Shown: positions 8,837-18,653, counted from the stretch's first letter. The stretch: 50,581 bases of DNA from Clostridiales bacterium (GCA_019418225.1 DYCF01000034.1:1-50581); one strand, 5' to 3'. Program-made: numbers and translations. The notes: generated from the letters alone by a model not told the origin.

Positions 8837-10502
8837 ATTTTTCGTCCTGTACATATTCTGCTACATTTACTGCGTGGTCAGATACCCTTTCTAGATTACT
8901 AATAATATCCATAAAGATGACACCACATTCTATGCAACATTCATTACGAGATAACCTTAAAATATAGCGTTCCCTAATATTATCTTCTAGATCATCTACC
9001 TTTTCCTCATGGCTAAATGTTCCTACCACAAAGTCTAGGTTACTGCTTCGCCTTGCCTCTAAGGCATCTTCTAACGCCCCTATAACATGCTGATTCATTT
9101 CTCGTAGTTCTCTTGCAGCATCTTCTGAAAAACTAAGATTATCGCGAATCATACTTTCTGCTAGTTCTACTATATTTTCTGCATGATCTCCTACACGTTC
9201 TAAATCATTAATGGTATACATGAGATTTTTAACAACCTTATGCTGATGATCCGTTAAACTTAAATTATTAATTTTTACAAGATACTCTGTTAAACGTTTT
9301 TCATATTTATTAATAGTCTGTTCTAGTTGAAAGACCTTTTGAATCTCCTCTTCATTATGTGAAATAGTTGTTTCTACTGCTAGCTTCACATTTTCCGTCA
9401 CAAGCCTTCCCATATGTAATACTTCATCTGCTGTTGCTTCAATGGCAAATGAAGGTGTTCTCATAATACGATCATCTAAGTGCCATTCCATGGCATTACG
9501 TGCTTCTATATTCTGCTGCGTCTGCTCTGTATCTTTAACTATCATCCCCGATACTTTGACTAAAAAGTTAGCTAATGGAAACATAATTACCGTATTAATT
9601 AGATTAAATGCTGTATGGAAAATAGAAATCTGTACGCTATTAATAGTGGCATGTGCTAAGCTTTTATTTAGGACAAACATCATTACTGCAATCGTCCCAA
9701 AAATCAATACGCCAAAGCAGTTAAATAATAAGTTAATTGCAGCGGCACGCTTAGCATTTTTAGATGCACCGATGCTAGACAAAATAGCAGTATAACATGA
9801 ACCAATATTTGAACCTAAACAAATATAAACTGCAGCATTTGTCGTTACAACGCCATTCATTGCAAGTGTCTGAAGCACCCCAATAGAAGCTGAGGAACTC
9901 TGCATAATCGTTGTAATCAGTGCCCCTATAAAGATACCCAATAAAGGATTTCCGCCTAATAGCGTAAAGGCTTGTGCAAAAATAGGTGCATCTGTATAAG
10001 GCTTTATTGCACCTGACATCCAGCTTAGTCCTACAAATAAAAGACCTAAGGCAACAAAAATCTCCCCAATGTTTTGCTTCCTCTCCTTCTTTGCAAACAT
10101 TACAAAAAAGGCTCCAAATCCAATCATAAGTGGTGCATAAAATTCAGGTTTAAGTGCTGTAAATAAATCGCCTAACTGACCTGCCGATACAATCCAGGCC
10201 GTAATAGTTGTTCCTATATTGGCGCCCATAATAACACCGACGGCTTGGGTTAATGTCATAATACTCGCATTTACAAAGCCAATAACCATAACTGTAGTTG
10301 CACCCGAACTTTGAATAATAGCAGTAATCAGTGCCCCTACCATAATGGCCGTAAACCTATTGTTTGTAAGCACCCCCATCAGGTGCTTCATCTTTTCCCC
10401 GGCAGTTTTTTGAAGGCCATTTGCCATCATTTTCATCCCATAGAGGAACATTCCTAGTCCCCCAGTAAACTGAAATAGCATCGAAAAATCTTCAAAAGTC
10501 AT
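8835..10502 (-). CDS. Na/phosphate cotransporter with PhoU-like domain
   Basis: A 555-residue inner-membrane protein of the NptA/PF02690 family, expected to import phosphate with sodium. The two inverted halves each carry the hallmark QSS motif: QSSGATTVMV with GANIGTT, and QSSSASIGV with GSNIGSC. The last 200 residues or so form a soluble helical PhoU-like domain (paired ERVGDHAENI and ERVSDHAVNV), typical of the bacterial long form. AAGGAGAACG precedes the ATG. It stands alone with its own terminator. No pstSCAB or phoU gene is nearby. Confidence 0.9.
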   Translation of the reverse strand: MTFEDFSMLFQFTGGLGMFLYGMKMMANGLQKTAGEKMKHLMGVLTNNRFTAIMVGALITAIIQSSGATTVMVIGFVNASIMTLTQAVGVIMGANIGTTITAWIVSAGQLGDLFTALKPEFYAPLMIGFGAFFVMFAKKERKQNIGEIFVALGLLFVGLSWMSGAIKPYTDAPIFAQAFTLLGGNPLLGIFIGALITTIMQSSSASIGVLQTLAMNGVVTTNAAVYICLGSNIGSCYTAILSSIGASKNAKRAAAINLLFNCFGVLIFGTIAVMMFVLNKSLAHATINSVQISIFHTAFNLINTVIMFPLANFLVKVSGMIVKDTEQTQQNIEARNAMEWHLDDRIMRTPSFAIEATADEVLHMGRLVTENVKLAVETTISHNEEEIQKVFQLEQTINKYEKRLTEYLVKINNLSLTDHQHKVVKNLMYTINDLERVGDHAENIVELAESMIRDNLSFSEDAARELREMNQHVIGALEDALEARRSSNLDFVVGTFSHEEKVDDLEDNIRERYILRLSRNECCIECGVIFMDIISNLERVSDHAVNVAEYVQDEK

Positions 10503-10683
10503 ATGCGTTCTCCTTATGTTTAAAAAAACATTTGTTTTATGTACTCCCCTGACTTTCTTTCATTATGTCTCTTGATGTAATACGCCTCTTATTTCATTAT
10601 ATACATTTCACTTTTTAGGTTCAATTTATTTTTTGAAAATTTTAATATATTTTTAATATTTTTATAACACAGGGCGATTAATA

Positions 10684-10724
10684 AAAAAAACTGCTAATCA
10701 AAATTTTCATTAGCAGTTTTTTTA
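10684..10724 (-). terminator. Terminator of the Bce-type operon
   Basis: CTGCTAAT (10691-10698) pairs with ATTAGCAG (10709-10716), flanked by a long A-run and T-run, just after the permease stop codon at 10726. Confidence 0.9.
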
Positions 10725-10725
10725 T

Positions 10726-12801
10726 TTATTCCTGATTTCTATCTTTTTCTTTGATAATCCCCTTACTTCCTAGATAAGTTGCTAAGAAATAACTTCCGTA
10801 AATAAGGATAATGAAAATTGCTGTAAAGAATATATTCTTCGCAATATTCATGTTGCCAAAAAGCGTAATAAGTTTATTCACTTCACTTAACCCCACTACA
10901 CTATGAATCATAGCGACTACTAACGGAAACATGAAGTACATGGCAATCTGTAAGAATACTGATAAATTAATCATTCTTTCATCCACCCCTATTTTTCGAA
11001 GTATACTATAACGCATTTTATTATCTGAAGCCTGTGAAAGCTGACCTATGGCAAGAATAGCTGCTGAAGTAATAGAAAAGATAATGCCTAAATATAAACC
11101 AACAAATACTGCAATAGCTGTAATACCTACACTAGAAGCTTCCATCTGTAATTTTGAAAAAGTATACTCATAAGGTGTATGTTCATGGTCTTTATAATAG
11201 GTATCAAGTACTGACATAAACTGACTTTCTGCCTGTTCTGTAGTCTGATTTTCTATGCGATAATTACTGCATAAGAAATTAGCATACTGTTTAAAGTTTT
11301 CATTAAATACACTATCATCTATAATCACTGTTCCTAGTTCTGAATCTGTATTTGTATTGCTAAGGGGCATATCAATACATTTATCATACTTAGGTACTAA
11401 CGCACCACTGCTATAATCTAACGTATTGCCCTTAGCAAGTGCCTGATCAATATACTGTACCATAGTCGGGAAATTCGCAACCACCATATACTCATTTGGC
11501 TGAAGGTCTACTTGCTCCGTCTCATTTCCATACAATGCCATTAACTGATTATACTCAGATTCTAACATGGTTGGTAAATAATCATCTGCAAAGTTCACAG
11601 CACTTCCATATTGTGCCTTTATTTCATTGATGTTTTCTTTTCCTATTAAATATGTTAGTGTTGTTGTATCTTTTTCTACATTATATAAGTCATAATTTAT
11701 ATAACTGCTAAAATACTTTTCATAAGGAAAGCCGTCTTGCTCTAAGCCCTGTAAAATACTATGCTTTTCATCCTGAGGCATAAGTGGTTTATCATAATAT
11801 ACAAATGAAATATCTGTTAGATTATTGCTTGTCAAATCACGGTTAAATACACTTACCATAGATAAAGCTGCCGACATAATACCTATCGTTAAAAGTAACA
11901 TTAATGAAATCATAGTGAGTGAAACCGTCGTACTATTAATACGGCTATTAAACTGTCTTAGGACAAACATATTTAAATTCTTTAAATACAGCTTCTTATT
12001 CATTTGTACCACACGTAGCAAGAATCCTGCTAAAGAAGCAAATAACAGATAAGTTCCTACCGCTCCGCAAACTAACATGGTTATAAAACTTCTATAACCA
12101 TCAGCCATCAGCAGTGCATCGCCTACCTTCAATAAATAATAAGCATAACCAATAAGTCCTAACGAAAGTATAAATAAAATCATGGTGACATAAGGATTTC
12201 TTACTTTCAATGTTTCGTTTTTCTTACCTGCTGTCAAAAGGTCTACTAATTTATAACGTGATACTGTAACTATATTAAATAGCATTGCTAAAAGATAAAT
12301 CAGTGTAAAATAAAGCCCTGTCTTATAACATGCATTCTTTGAAAATACAAAGGTATAATGACTTAAGTCCGCCTCAAATATATGGGCAATGATTACTGAA
12401 ACACCCTGTGAAGCAAAAATCCCAATCATTAAACCTATCCCTAAAGATAAGACACCTACAATCAATGTCTCAAAAAATAAAATTTGTGCAATCTTCCATT
12501 TGCCCATTCCTAACGTTTGATATAAACCAAACTCTTTTTTACGACGACGAATTAAGAAGTTATTGGCATAGACAATTAGGTATGCTAAAATGAGCGATAC
12601 AAAAACTGAAATAGGTCCCATCATATTGACAAGGTTCTGTACCATTGTATTCTTAGACTCAGATAATTTAAGCATAGCACCTTGTGCCTCTATGGAATTA
12701 AAGGTATAAAATACACAAACCCCAAAAATAAGCGTCATAAAGTAAATTGCATAGTCCTTAAAGCTTTTTTTCATATTATTTAGCGAAAGCTTAAAGTACA
12801 T
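10726..12801 (-). CDS. Bce-type ABC transporter permease
   Basis: The membrane subunit of a peptide-antibiotic resistance transporter that also serves as sensor for its kinase. From ATG 12799-12801 it has 691 residues. The plan is that of BceB: FtsX-like membrane segments, a large extracellular region (about 315-530) between TM7 and TM8, and a C-terminal FtsX block. MYFKLSLNNMKKSFKDY is the typical family N-terminus. GGGGG eight bases upstream supports this ATG over the GTG and ATG just before it. It overlaps the ATPase gene by 11 bases. The inducing peptide cannot be told from sequence. Confidence 0.9.
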   Translation of the reverse strand: MYFKLSLNNMKKSFKDYAIYFMTLIFGVCVFYTFNSIEAQGAMLKLSESKNTMVQNLVNMMGPISVFVSLILAYLIVYANNFLIRRRKKEFGLYQTLGMGKWKIAQILFFETLIVGVLSLGIGLMIGIFASQGVSVIIAHIFEADLSHYTFVFSKNACYKTGLYFTLIYLLAMLFNIVTVSRYKLVDLLTAGKKNETLKVRNPYVTMILFILSLGLIGYAYYLLKVGDALLMADGYRSFITMLVCGAVGTYLLFASLAGFLLRVVQMNKKLYLKNLNMFVLRQFNSRINSTTVSLTMISLMLLLTIGIMSAALSMVSVFNRDLTSNNLTDISFVYYDKPLMPQDEKHSILQGLEQDGFPYEKYFSSYINYDLYNVEKDTTTLTYLIGKENINEIKAQYGSAVNFADDYLPTMLESEYNQLMALYGNETEQVDLQPNEYMVVANFPTMVQYIDQALAKGNTLDYSSGALVPKYDKCIDMPLSNTNTDSELGTVIIDDSVFNENFKQYANFLCSNYRIENQTTEQAESQFMSVLDTYYKDHEHTPYEYTFSKLQMEASSVGITAIAVFVGLYLGIIFSITSAAILAIGQLSQASDNKMRYSILRKIGVDERMINLSVFLQIAMYFMFPLVVAMIHSVVGLSEVNKLITLFGNMNIAKNIFFTAIFIILIYGSYFLATYLGSKGIIKEKDRNQE

Positions 12802-13555
12802 CTCCATCACCCCCTAATAAGGAAAGCACACTCATAATCTTATTGAAGAATTCTTTACGTGTGTCGCTTCCCTTAATAAGTTCATTGAAAATGCATCCGT
12901 CTTTAATTACTATAATGCGGTCACAATAACTTGCTGAAAAGGCATCATGCGTAACCATTAAAATAGTGGTATCTAATGCTTTATTTAAGTTTCCCATACT
13001 TTCAAGCAGCATTCTTGAAGACTTGGAATCTAGCGCGCCTGTTGGTTCATCTGCGAGTACCATCTTTGGCTTTGTAATAAGGGCACGGGCACACGCTACC
13101 CTTTGCTTTTGTCCTCCCGACATTTCATAAGGATACTTATGCAAAACTTCAGTAATATTTAAGGCTGCAGCTATTTCCTTCACCTTTACATCAATCTCCT
13201 GATGATGCATTTTTTGAATAGTTAAAGCTAAAGCTATATTCTCATAAGCTGTCAATGTATCTAATAAGTTAAAATCTTGAAAAATGAAACCCAGTTCATC
13301 TCTTCTAAACTTATTTAGTTTATTCCCCTTTAATCTTGTAATATCTATACCGCCTATTTTTATTTGGCCGCTTGTGACTCTATCAATCGTAGAAATACAA
13401 TTTAAAAGTGTTGTCTTTCCACTTCCTGATGCACCCATTATCCCAATAAATTCTCCCTGCTCTACGTTAAATGATATATGATCAATGGCCTTGGTAAGGT
13501 TATTTTTGTTGCCGTAGTATTTTTCTATTTCAATAACTTCTAATACTGTTTCCAT
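12791..13555 (-). CDS. Bce-type ABC transporter ATPase
   Basis: The 254-residue nucleotide-binding subunit of the peptide-resistance transporter. Walker A is GASGSGKTT (41-49), the ABC signature is MSGGQKQRVA, Walker B is MVLADEPTGALDS and the switch histidine is in MVTHD. It belongs to the MacB/LolD-like group used with BceB permeases. AGAGGAG precedes the ATG. A promoter and a BceR-type operator lie between it and the kinase gene, so the transporter pair can be induced apart from the regulator genes. Confidence 0.94.
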   Translation of the reverse strand: METVLEVIEIEKYYGNKNNLTKAIDHISFNVEQGEFIGIMGASGSGKTTLLNCISTIDRVTSGQIKIGGIDITRLKGNKLNKFRRDELGFIFQDFNLLDTLTAYENIALALTIQKMHHQEIDVKVKEIAAALNITEVLHKYPYEMSGGQKQRVACARALITKPKMVLADEPTGALDSKSSRMLLESMGNLNKALDTTILMVTHDAFSASYCDRIIVIKDGCIFNELIKGSDTRKEFFNKIMSVLSLLGGDGDVL

Positions 13556-13591
13556 CTTGATTGCTCCTCTTCTCTTCTATTTATGTTTAAG

Positions 13592-13620
13592 AGTATACAC
13601 GTACTTTCCCTTACCAACCA
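13592..13620 (-). promoter_or_regulatory. Promoter of the Bce-type transporter genes
   Basis: On the minus strand TATACT (13592-13597) is preceded by TGGTTG (13615-13620) with a 17-base spacer. The -10 box is good and the -35 box is poor, which is the usual sign of a promoter that needs an activator. The operator at 13639-13658 sits 18 bases upstream of the -35. Confidence 0.65.
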
Positions 13621-13638
13621 TGACTTCTTATTAAGCTT

Positions 13639-13658
13639 ATCTTACAAATCTGTAAGAT
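13639..13658. promoter_or_regulatory. BceR-type operator
   Basis: A perfect inverted repeat ATCTTACA-AATC-TGTAAGAT. Its core TTACA-N4-TGTAA fits the TnACA-N4-TGTnA pattern described for BceR-like regulators. It lies just after the kinase stop codon and upstream of the transporter promoter, where an OmpR-type activator would bind. The regulator encoded at 14672-15337 is the obvious ligand (inference). Confidence 0.8.
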
Positions 13659-13661
13659 TTA

Positions 13662-14675
13662 TCACTTGCTCATAACGTATGAGTCTGTAGGGAATATACA
13701 AATCACTGTCGTCTCTTCACCTAAAACTGACGTTATACTTAAACCATGATGCATCTTTTCCATCAGCTTCTTACAAATGTACAGTCCCATTCCTGTAGAT
13801 GCTTCCGTCCTTCTTCCATTCGTTCCTACAAACCCCTTTTGAAATACTTTTTTTATTTCCTCTGGCTTAATCCCTATGCCATTATCTTTTATAAAGAGCT
13901 GCAATTTTGCATGTCCTTCCTTAGCATAAATCTCTAGTGTAGCCCCCTCTTCCTTGCCATACTTGACACTGTTTGTAATAATCTGATTTAAAATAAATCC
14001 CATCCATTTGGCATCCGTGTGTACCTTATAGTCTAAATCATGTAAATCTAATTTAATCTTATTTCCTATTAATACTTTCTTATTTTCAATAATTGCCTTA
14101 TGCACAATATCTTTTAATAAATACTCCGTAATTTTATAGTCTTGCTCTACCGTATCAATCTTGGAATAATATAATACCTGTTCAATAAAACCCTCAATTT
14201 TCTCTAATTCTTCCTCAATACTTTTGGTTACCTGCCCTGGATTATTCTCACCAATAAGTCTTGCTGTTGCTACAGGTGTCTTTACTTCATGTACCCACAT
14301 TGCAATATACTCTTTGTACTGTCTGATATTTTGTTTATACATATTAATTTCATCACACATATTATGATTAACTTCTACTGCCGTATCAAAGAAAATCTGC
14401 CCCTCTAAAAAACTAGGGCGATTTATAATTTCTGTAAACAAATACTTTTTATCTAAATCTCTTACCCCTATGGCTAAATGCCTGTAAAAACTTACCTTCT
14501 GTAAATACTCTGTGCCAAGAGGCACAAGGGTGCTTCCTAAGATTATAAGAGCTGCCACTAGCTTTAAAAAGACATTGACATTAAAAATATATAAATAGCT
14601 TTCTAAAATGCAAAGCCCTATCCCCATACAAAAAAGATACGTTTTTTTATCCTTTAAATACGCTAAAAATTTCAT
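13662..14675 (-). CDS. Intramembrane-sensing histidine kinase (BceS-like)
   Basis: A 337-residue kinase with two membrane helices (about 13-31 and 36-53) and almost no extracellular loop, which is the mark of kinases that depend on a BceAB-type transporter for sensing. The H box is HEVKTP with H129. The N box ITNSVKYG, G1 box DNGIGI and G2 box GMGLYICKKL are intact. The ATG overlaps the stop of the regulator gene by four bases (ATGA). It phosphorylates the adjacent OmpR-type regulator. Confidence 0.93.
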   Translation of the reverse strand: MKFLAYLKDKKTYLFCMGIGLCILESYLYIFNVNVFLKLVAALIILGSTLVPLGTEYLQKVSFYRHLAIGVRDLDKKYLFTEIINRPSFLEGQIFFDTAVEVNHNMCDEINMYKQNIRQYKEYIAMWVHEVKTPVATARLIGENNPGQVTKSIEEELEKIEGFIEQVLYYSKIDTVEQDYKITEYLLKDIVHKAIIENKKVLIGNKIKLDLHDLDYKVHTDAKWMGFILNQIITNSVKYGKEEGATLEIYAKEGHAKLQLFIKDNGIGIKPEEIKKVFQKGFVGTNGRRTEASTGMGLYICKKLMEKMHHGLSITSVLGEETTVICIFPTDSYVMSK

Positions 14676-15337
14676 TTAATGATATACCCCTGTCCTCTTT
14701 TTGTTTCAATGATATTTTCAAGACCTGCCTCTTTTAATTTATTGCGTAGGCGGTTAATATTAACCGTTAGAGAATTATCATCTATAAAAAGTTCACTATC
14801 CCATAGACCATTCATAATCTCATCTCTTGAAACAATACTGCCTCTTCTTTCTACTAATAAATACAGTATCTTAAACTCATTACGTGTCAGTTCTATCTCC
14901 TCATCACCATAAATAAAGCTGCTTCTAGAAGCATCAATTATAAACTGACCTGCATCGATACGTGTGCCACTACTTCGCTCTAGCCTTTTAAATATATTAT
15001 TCATACGTGCTAATAGGATTTGTGTATTAAAAGGCTTCGTTACAAAGTCATCTGCCCCATAATTCATGCTACTTAGTTCATCAATCTCTGTATTGCGACT
15101 TGTAATAATAATAATTGGGACTTCACTTACCTTTCGTATTTCACGACACAAATATAAGCCATCTACACCTGGTAAATTAATATCTAATAAAATCAAATCA
15201 GCTTGCTTTTTTAAAATCTGCATTTTGACATCTTCAAATCGTTCGATACACGCCACTTCAAATTGATTATTTCTAAAAAAAGTGGCTATTTCATTTCTTA
15301 ATTTTTCATTATCCTCTACAATTAATAGCTTTTTCAT
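14672..15337 (-). CDS. OmpR-family response regulator (BceR-like)
   Basis: A 221-residue regulator: receiver domain (1-120) with acidic pocket E8, D9 and phosphate acceptor D52 in LLDINLPG, and conserved K in TKPFNT. The C-terminal winged helix (about 125-221) ends with ETKRGQGYIIK, typical of the OmpR/PhoB group. It is the first gene of a set reading regulator, kinase, ATPase, permease. The expected target is the TTACA-N4-TGTAA site before the ATPase gene. Confidence 0.93.
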   Translation of the reverse strand: MKKLLIVEDNEKLRNEIATFFRNNQFEVACIERFEDVKMQILKKQADLILLDINLPGVDGLYLCREIRKVSEVPIIIITSRNTEIDELSSMNYGADDFVTKPFNTQILLARMNNIFKRLERSSGTRIDAGQFIIDASRSSFIYGDEEIELTRNEFKILYLLVERRGSIVSRDEIMNGLWDSELFIDDNSLTVNINRLRNKLKEAGLENIIETKRGQGYIIK

Positions 15338-15441
15338 CTTTGCCTCATCCCTTAATAAATATTAGAATTATGCATATATTATACACCACTTTTTCCTCTT
15401 TTTAGTCAGCTTATATTATTTAGCTCAGTAAAACCTTAAAA

Positions 15442-15473
15442 AGAGCCCTTGTACACTAATATGTACAAGAGCT
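15442..15473 (-). terminator. Terminator of the amylase gene
   Basis: A hairpin with arms built on GAGC-CTTGTACA and TGTACAAG-GCTC (one mismatch) and loop CTAATA. On the minus strand it is followed by TTTTT. It lies 16 bases after the amylase stop codon. Confidence 0.8.
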
Positions 15474-15488
15474 CCCTAATGAGCTTTA

Positions 15489-18386
15489 TTATTTTAAATA
15501 AGTACCATCTTCACCTAATTTGCCTTGGATGCTGCTGCTATTTGTATTTAATACATAAACACGCATATTACCTTTTCCAGTACTAGGTGCAACAAGAGTA
15601 TTATTACTTACAGTTACTTTTTCTCCTGTGATTACTTCTGTATAAGTACCATTTGGAATATTTCTAAAGGTTGCACCATTTGTAATCGTTACCAATGCAA
15701 ATGAATACACACCATTCTCATCATAACAACGTTTAAATGCCATATTGCCATCAATATCAGCAGTTGAATACTGACCTTTTTGAAGGGCTGGTATATTTCT
15801 TCTAATAATATTAAGACGTCTAATATGTTGTGCAAGTGGATATTCCAATGTATCTTTCATTGTACCTGTTGCATTCGTATATTCACCAAAGTCTGTAACA
15901 TTTACTGTTCCTTCAATTTTATCGCCAAAGTAAGCGCGACCTGTGGTGCTAAGTGGTGCATTAGGGCCTACATCAATAGGTGCACCTTTCATAAACTCAA
16001 TTTCACTACCATAGTAGATAGTAGGAATACCTCTAAATGTAAACATAAGATTTAAGTTTTCTGCCCATGTATCTTGTGAACCAGCAAAACGTTGATTTTC
16101 TGGTGCCCCATCTGGTGCATAGTCATGAGAATCTACATACGTTACATTAAATGTTGCATCATTGTAATATTTATCATTATTTACGGCTACTGAGAAAGCA
16201 TCACTTGCATTATTGAAATTCCAGTGCATTGGGAAGTCAATAACATCCATCCCACTTCTCTGACTCCAATCTGGTGTATGATAGCTATTGCCATATAATA
16301 AATAGTTATCGCTTGTTGGCTGTAAATCTACACTCATATTATCTGACCAAAATGCTGCTGTAGAATTCATGCGTTCACTTAATGTGCTCCAAGGATAACT
16401 CTTATTATCAATCCATGTATAGAATGGCGTAGAGACATTAGGAATCCCATTGTTCCAAACTTGACGATATCTAGAGGCGATTTCACCAAACATAAAGAAA
16501 TCATCATTTCCAGCTTCTTCGGCAGCTGCATAAAGCTGAGGGATAAAGTTGTTATTAAGTGTTAATCTAGAAATATGCTTTACTGTATCTACACGGAAAG
16601 CATCTACACCCATCTTTAAATAATTTGAATAACAATCTACTAAGTAGTTACTTACATTTAAATTCTCTGTATTTAGATCAACACAATCCCCTGCAATTTG
16701 TCCTGTTTGCACAGAATACTCTTCCCATCCTAATGATTTTTCATGGTGATAAATTTGTGCCACATCACTCGTATCTTCTTTCATTGCTGCAAGTCGTGCC
16801 TGATATTGCTCGGCTGGTGTTAATTCATCATAATCATCTGGAAGTTTCCCATCTGATATATTTACCATACACTCTGCAGTACTCAAATCTCCTTGTTTTT
16901 CAAAAAGTGGTAATAAGTTAGCTTCACCGAAGTTACCTGTATGATTAAAGACTACATCTTGAATAATCTTTAATCCTTTTTCATGACAAGCATCAATTAA
17001 ATCTTGATATGTGACGTCATCTGATTCATATCGGCTATCTACTTTGCTATGATCAATTGCATGATAACCATGGTAGTCATAGCCGCTTGCATTTTCTACA
17101 ACGGGTGTAATCCAAATTGCACTGAATCCTAATGCTTTAATATAGTCTAATTTTTCAATAAGACCTTTGAAATCTCCACGCCATGCTGGATCTGAATCTG
17201 GATTGCCAGCTTTCTCATCATCCCAGCAATGTACGTTATTACTTGGATCTCCATCATAAAATCTAGATGTCATTACAAAATAAATCGTTTCTTCTCTAAA
17301 ATCATCTGCATAATTGTCAATTTTATCTGGTGTGACATAAATAGGTTGATCTGGAACAGGAATAATTATATCTCCTGGTTCTTCATCATACCATTTACCA
17401 TTTTTATACCACCATTCACCTGCACTGCGATTTAAGCCTGCTGTTTGATTACTACCTTTTTGACTAAAAATTAATTTACTAGATGTCGCATCTAAAGTAT
17501 AGCGATACCAGTTTTCCTTTTCAAAATTCATTGCCACACCTGGCCAGCTTACAGCTTCTAACTCAGTATCTGTTGCCCAATAGTAAATATAAGCATCTGC
17601 TGCTGTCGTATAATAATGCACTGTAATGCTATCCTCTGGTGTAGGGCTTGGTTCTGGACTTGGGCTTGGCTCTGGACTTGGTTCTGGACTTGGTTCTGGA
17701 CTTGGGCTTGGCTCTGGACTTGGTTCTGGACTTGGGCTTGGTTCTGGCTCATCTGGATTTTCAGTGTACCATGTATTATCAGCAAACCAATATTCTCCTG
17801 CCTCACACGTTAAATCTGCAGTTTGATTACTTCCCTTATTACTGAAAATAAGGTTTGTTTCATAGCCATTTAATGTATAGGTGTACCAGTCATTTCCCTC
17901 ACTTGTCATAGCTACGCCAGGCCAACTTATACTACTTGTCTCTGGAAGTGTATTCCAATAGTAAACATATGCTTCACCCTGGCTTGTTTTAAAATGTACT
18001 GTTATTTCGGTATCGGTGCCAACTTCAGGATTAAAAGAAGTAAAAGTTCCATTCTTATACCACCACTCTCCTGCTGTAAGTGATAAATCTTCTTTTTGAG
18101 CGCCTTGACCATTATTGAAAATCAAGTTAGCATTACTTGTCTGTAATGTATAAGTGTACCAGTCATCTCCCTCTTCAGTCATATCTACCCCTGGCCAGGT
18201 AACGTTTCCAATTTCAGGACTAGTTTGCCAATAGTAAATCTTCGAAGCACCCCAACTGCTCTTAAAATGTACTGTAATTGTATCGTTTGTTGCCGCAAAG
18301 GTTGGTAAGTTTCCTAACAACATAGAAATTATCATACAGCAGCTTAAAATGTATGATAGCCATTTTTTCTTATAACGATGATACAT
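15489..18386 (-). CDS. Secreted alpha-amylase with three starch-binding modules
   Basis: An extracellular GH13 enzyme for starch, 965 residues from ATG 18384-18386. Signal peptide 1-31. Starch-binding modules of the CBM26 type lie at about 36-118, 125-205 and 253-335 (repeated pattern IYYW..., WPGV.M, W.YTL, LIF). A Pro-Glu-Ser linker is at 212-250. The catalytic barrel runs from about 360. Region I is DVVFNHTG near 480, the nucleophile is D600 in FRVDTVKH, the acid/base is E635 in FMFGEI, and the stabiliser is D755 in YVDSHD. A beta domain ends the protein. GGGGAAGGGATG supports this start. The upstream extension to 18425 has no ribosome site. Confidence 0.92.
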   Translation of the reverse strand: MYHRYKKKWLSYILSCCMIISMLLGNLPTFAATNDTITVHFKSSWGASKIYYWQTSPEIGNVTWPGVDMTEEGDDWYTYTLQTSNANLIFNNGQGAQKEDLSLTAGEWWYKNGTFTSFNPEVGTDTEITVHFKTSQGEAYVYYWNTLPETSSISWPGVAMTSEGNDWYTYTLNGYETNLIFSNKGSNQTADLTCEAGEYWFADNTWYTENPDEPEPSPSPEPSPEPSPSPEPSPEPSPEPSPSPEPSPTPEDSITVHYYTTAADAYIYYWATDTELEAVSWPGVAMNFEKENWYRYTLDATSSKLIFSQKGSNQTAGLNRSAGEWWYKNGKWYDEEPGDIIIPVPDQPIYVTPDKIDNYADDFREETIYFVMTSRFYDGDPSNNVHCWDDEKAGNPDSDPAWRGDFKGLIEKLDYIKALGFSAIWITPVVENASGYDYHGYHAIDHSKVDSRYESDDVTYQDLIDACHEKGLKIIQDVVFNHTGNFGEANLLPLFEKQGDLSTAECMVNISDGKLPDDYDELTPAEQYQARLAAMKEDTSDVAQIYHHEKSLGWEEYSVQTGQIAGDCVDLNTENLNVSNYLVDCYSNYLKMGVDAFRVDTVKHISRLTLNNNFIPQLYAAAEEAGNDDFFMFGEIASRYRQVWNNGIPNVSTPFYTWIDNKSYPWSTLSERMNSTAAFWSDNMSVDLQPTSDNYLLYGNSYHTPDWSQRSGMDVIDFPMHWNFNNASDAFSVAVNNDKYYNDATFNVTYVDSHDYAPDGAPENQRFAGSQDTWAENLNLMFTFRGIPTIYYGSEIEFMKGAPIDVGPNAPLSTTGRAYFGDKIEGTVNVTDFGEYTNATGTMKDTLEYPLAQHIRRLNIIRRNIPALQKGQYSTADIDGNMAFKRCYDENGVYSFALVTITNGATFRNIPNGTYTEVITGEKVTVSNNTLVAPSTGKGNMRVYVLNTNSSSIQGKLGEDGTYLK
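17640..17752. repeat. Hexamer-based repeat coding the amylase linker
   Basis: Near-perfect repeats of the six-base units GGTTCT, GGACTT and GGGCTT (plus strand) encode a PEPSPSPEPS linker between the second and third starch-binding modules. All units are multiples of three, so changes in copy number would change linker length without a frameshift. Confidence 0.85.
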
Positions 18387-18420
18387 AGTTTCATCCCTTC
18401 CCCTTATCTCCTTATTCTTG

Positions 18421-18436
18421 AACATGCGCGCTTGTT
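18421..18436. promoter_or_regulatory. Candidate repressor site at the amylase start point
   Basis: AACATGCG-CGCTTGTT is a 16-bp inverted repeat with one mismatch. It lies just downstream of the -10 box, covering the predicted transcription start. Position and CG-rich centre suit a LacI-family sugar regulator (CcpA or MalR type), but it does not match the cre consensus fully. Confidence 0.4.
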
Positions 18437-18443
18437 ATTTATT

Positions 18444-18473
18444 ATCATATAACTATATCCATAATTTTTTCAA
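18444..18473 (-). promoter_or_regulatory. Amylase promoter
   Basis: TTGAAA (18468-18473), an 18-base spacer and TATGAT (18444-18449) on the minus strand. The 316 bases from 18387 to 18702 hold this promoter, the candidate operator and the mobB terminator. The remainder is very AT-rich with nothing I recognise. Confidence 0.55.
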
Positions 18474-18653
18474 TATATTTTGTTAATATTTTTATTTTTC
18501 ATAAAATATACACTATTAATTTCATGAAAAATGTACATTATATCAAAATCATATATTGAATATTATATGCTTAATATATAATTTTTCATTTTACACCTTC
18601 CATTTCGTTTAAGTTCCTTACATGGGCGGTAAAAATCTTAGAAACCCTAAAAT

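Noticed and set aside
17558..17845. Open frames of 65-82 codons on both strands in the amylase linker
   Set aside because: They are products of the repetitive Pro-Ser-Glu codons, with low-complexity translations and no ribosome sites.
18421..18436. A standard CcpA cre site for the amylase
   Set aside because: The palindrome has the right place but does not match the cre consensus well, so it is listed only as a candidate repressor site.
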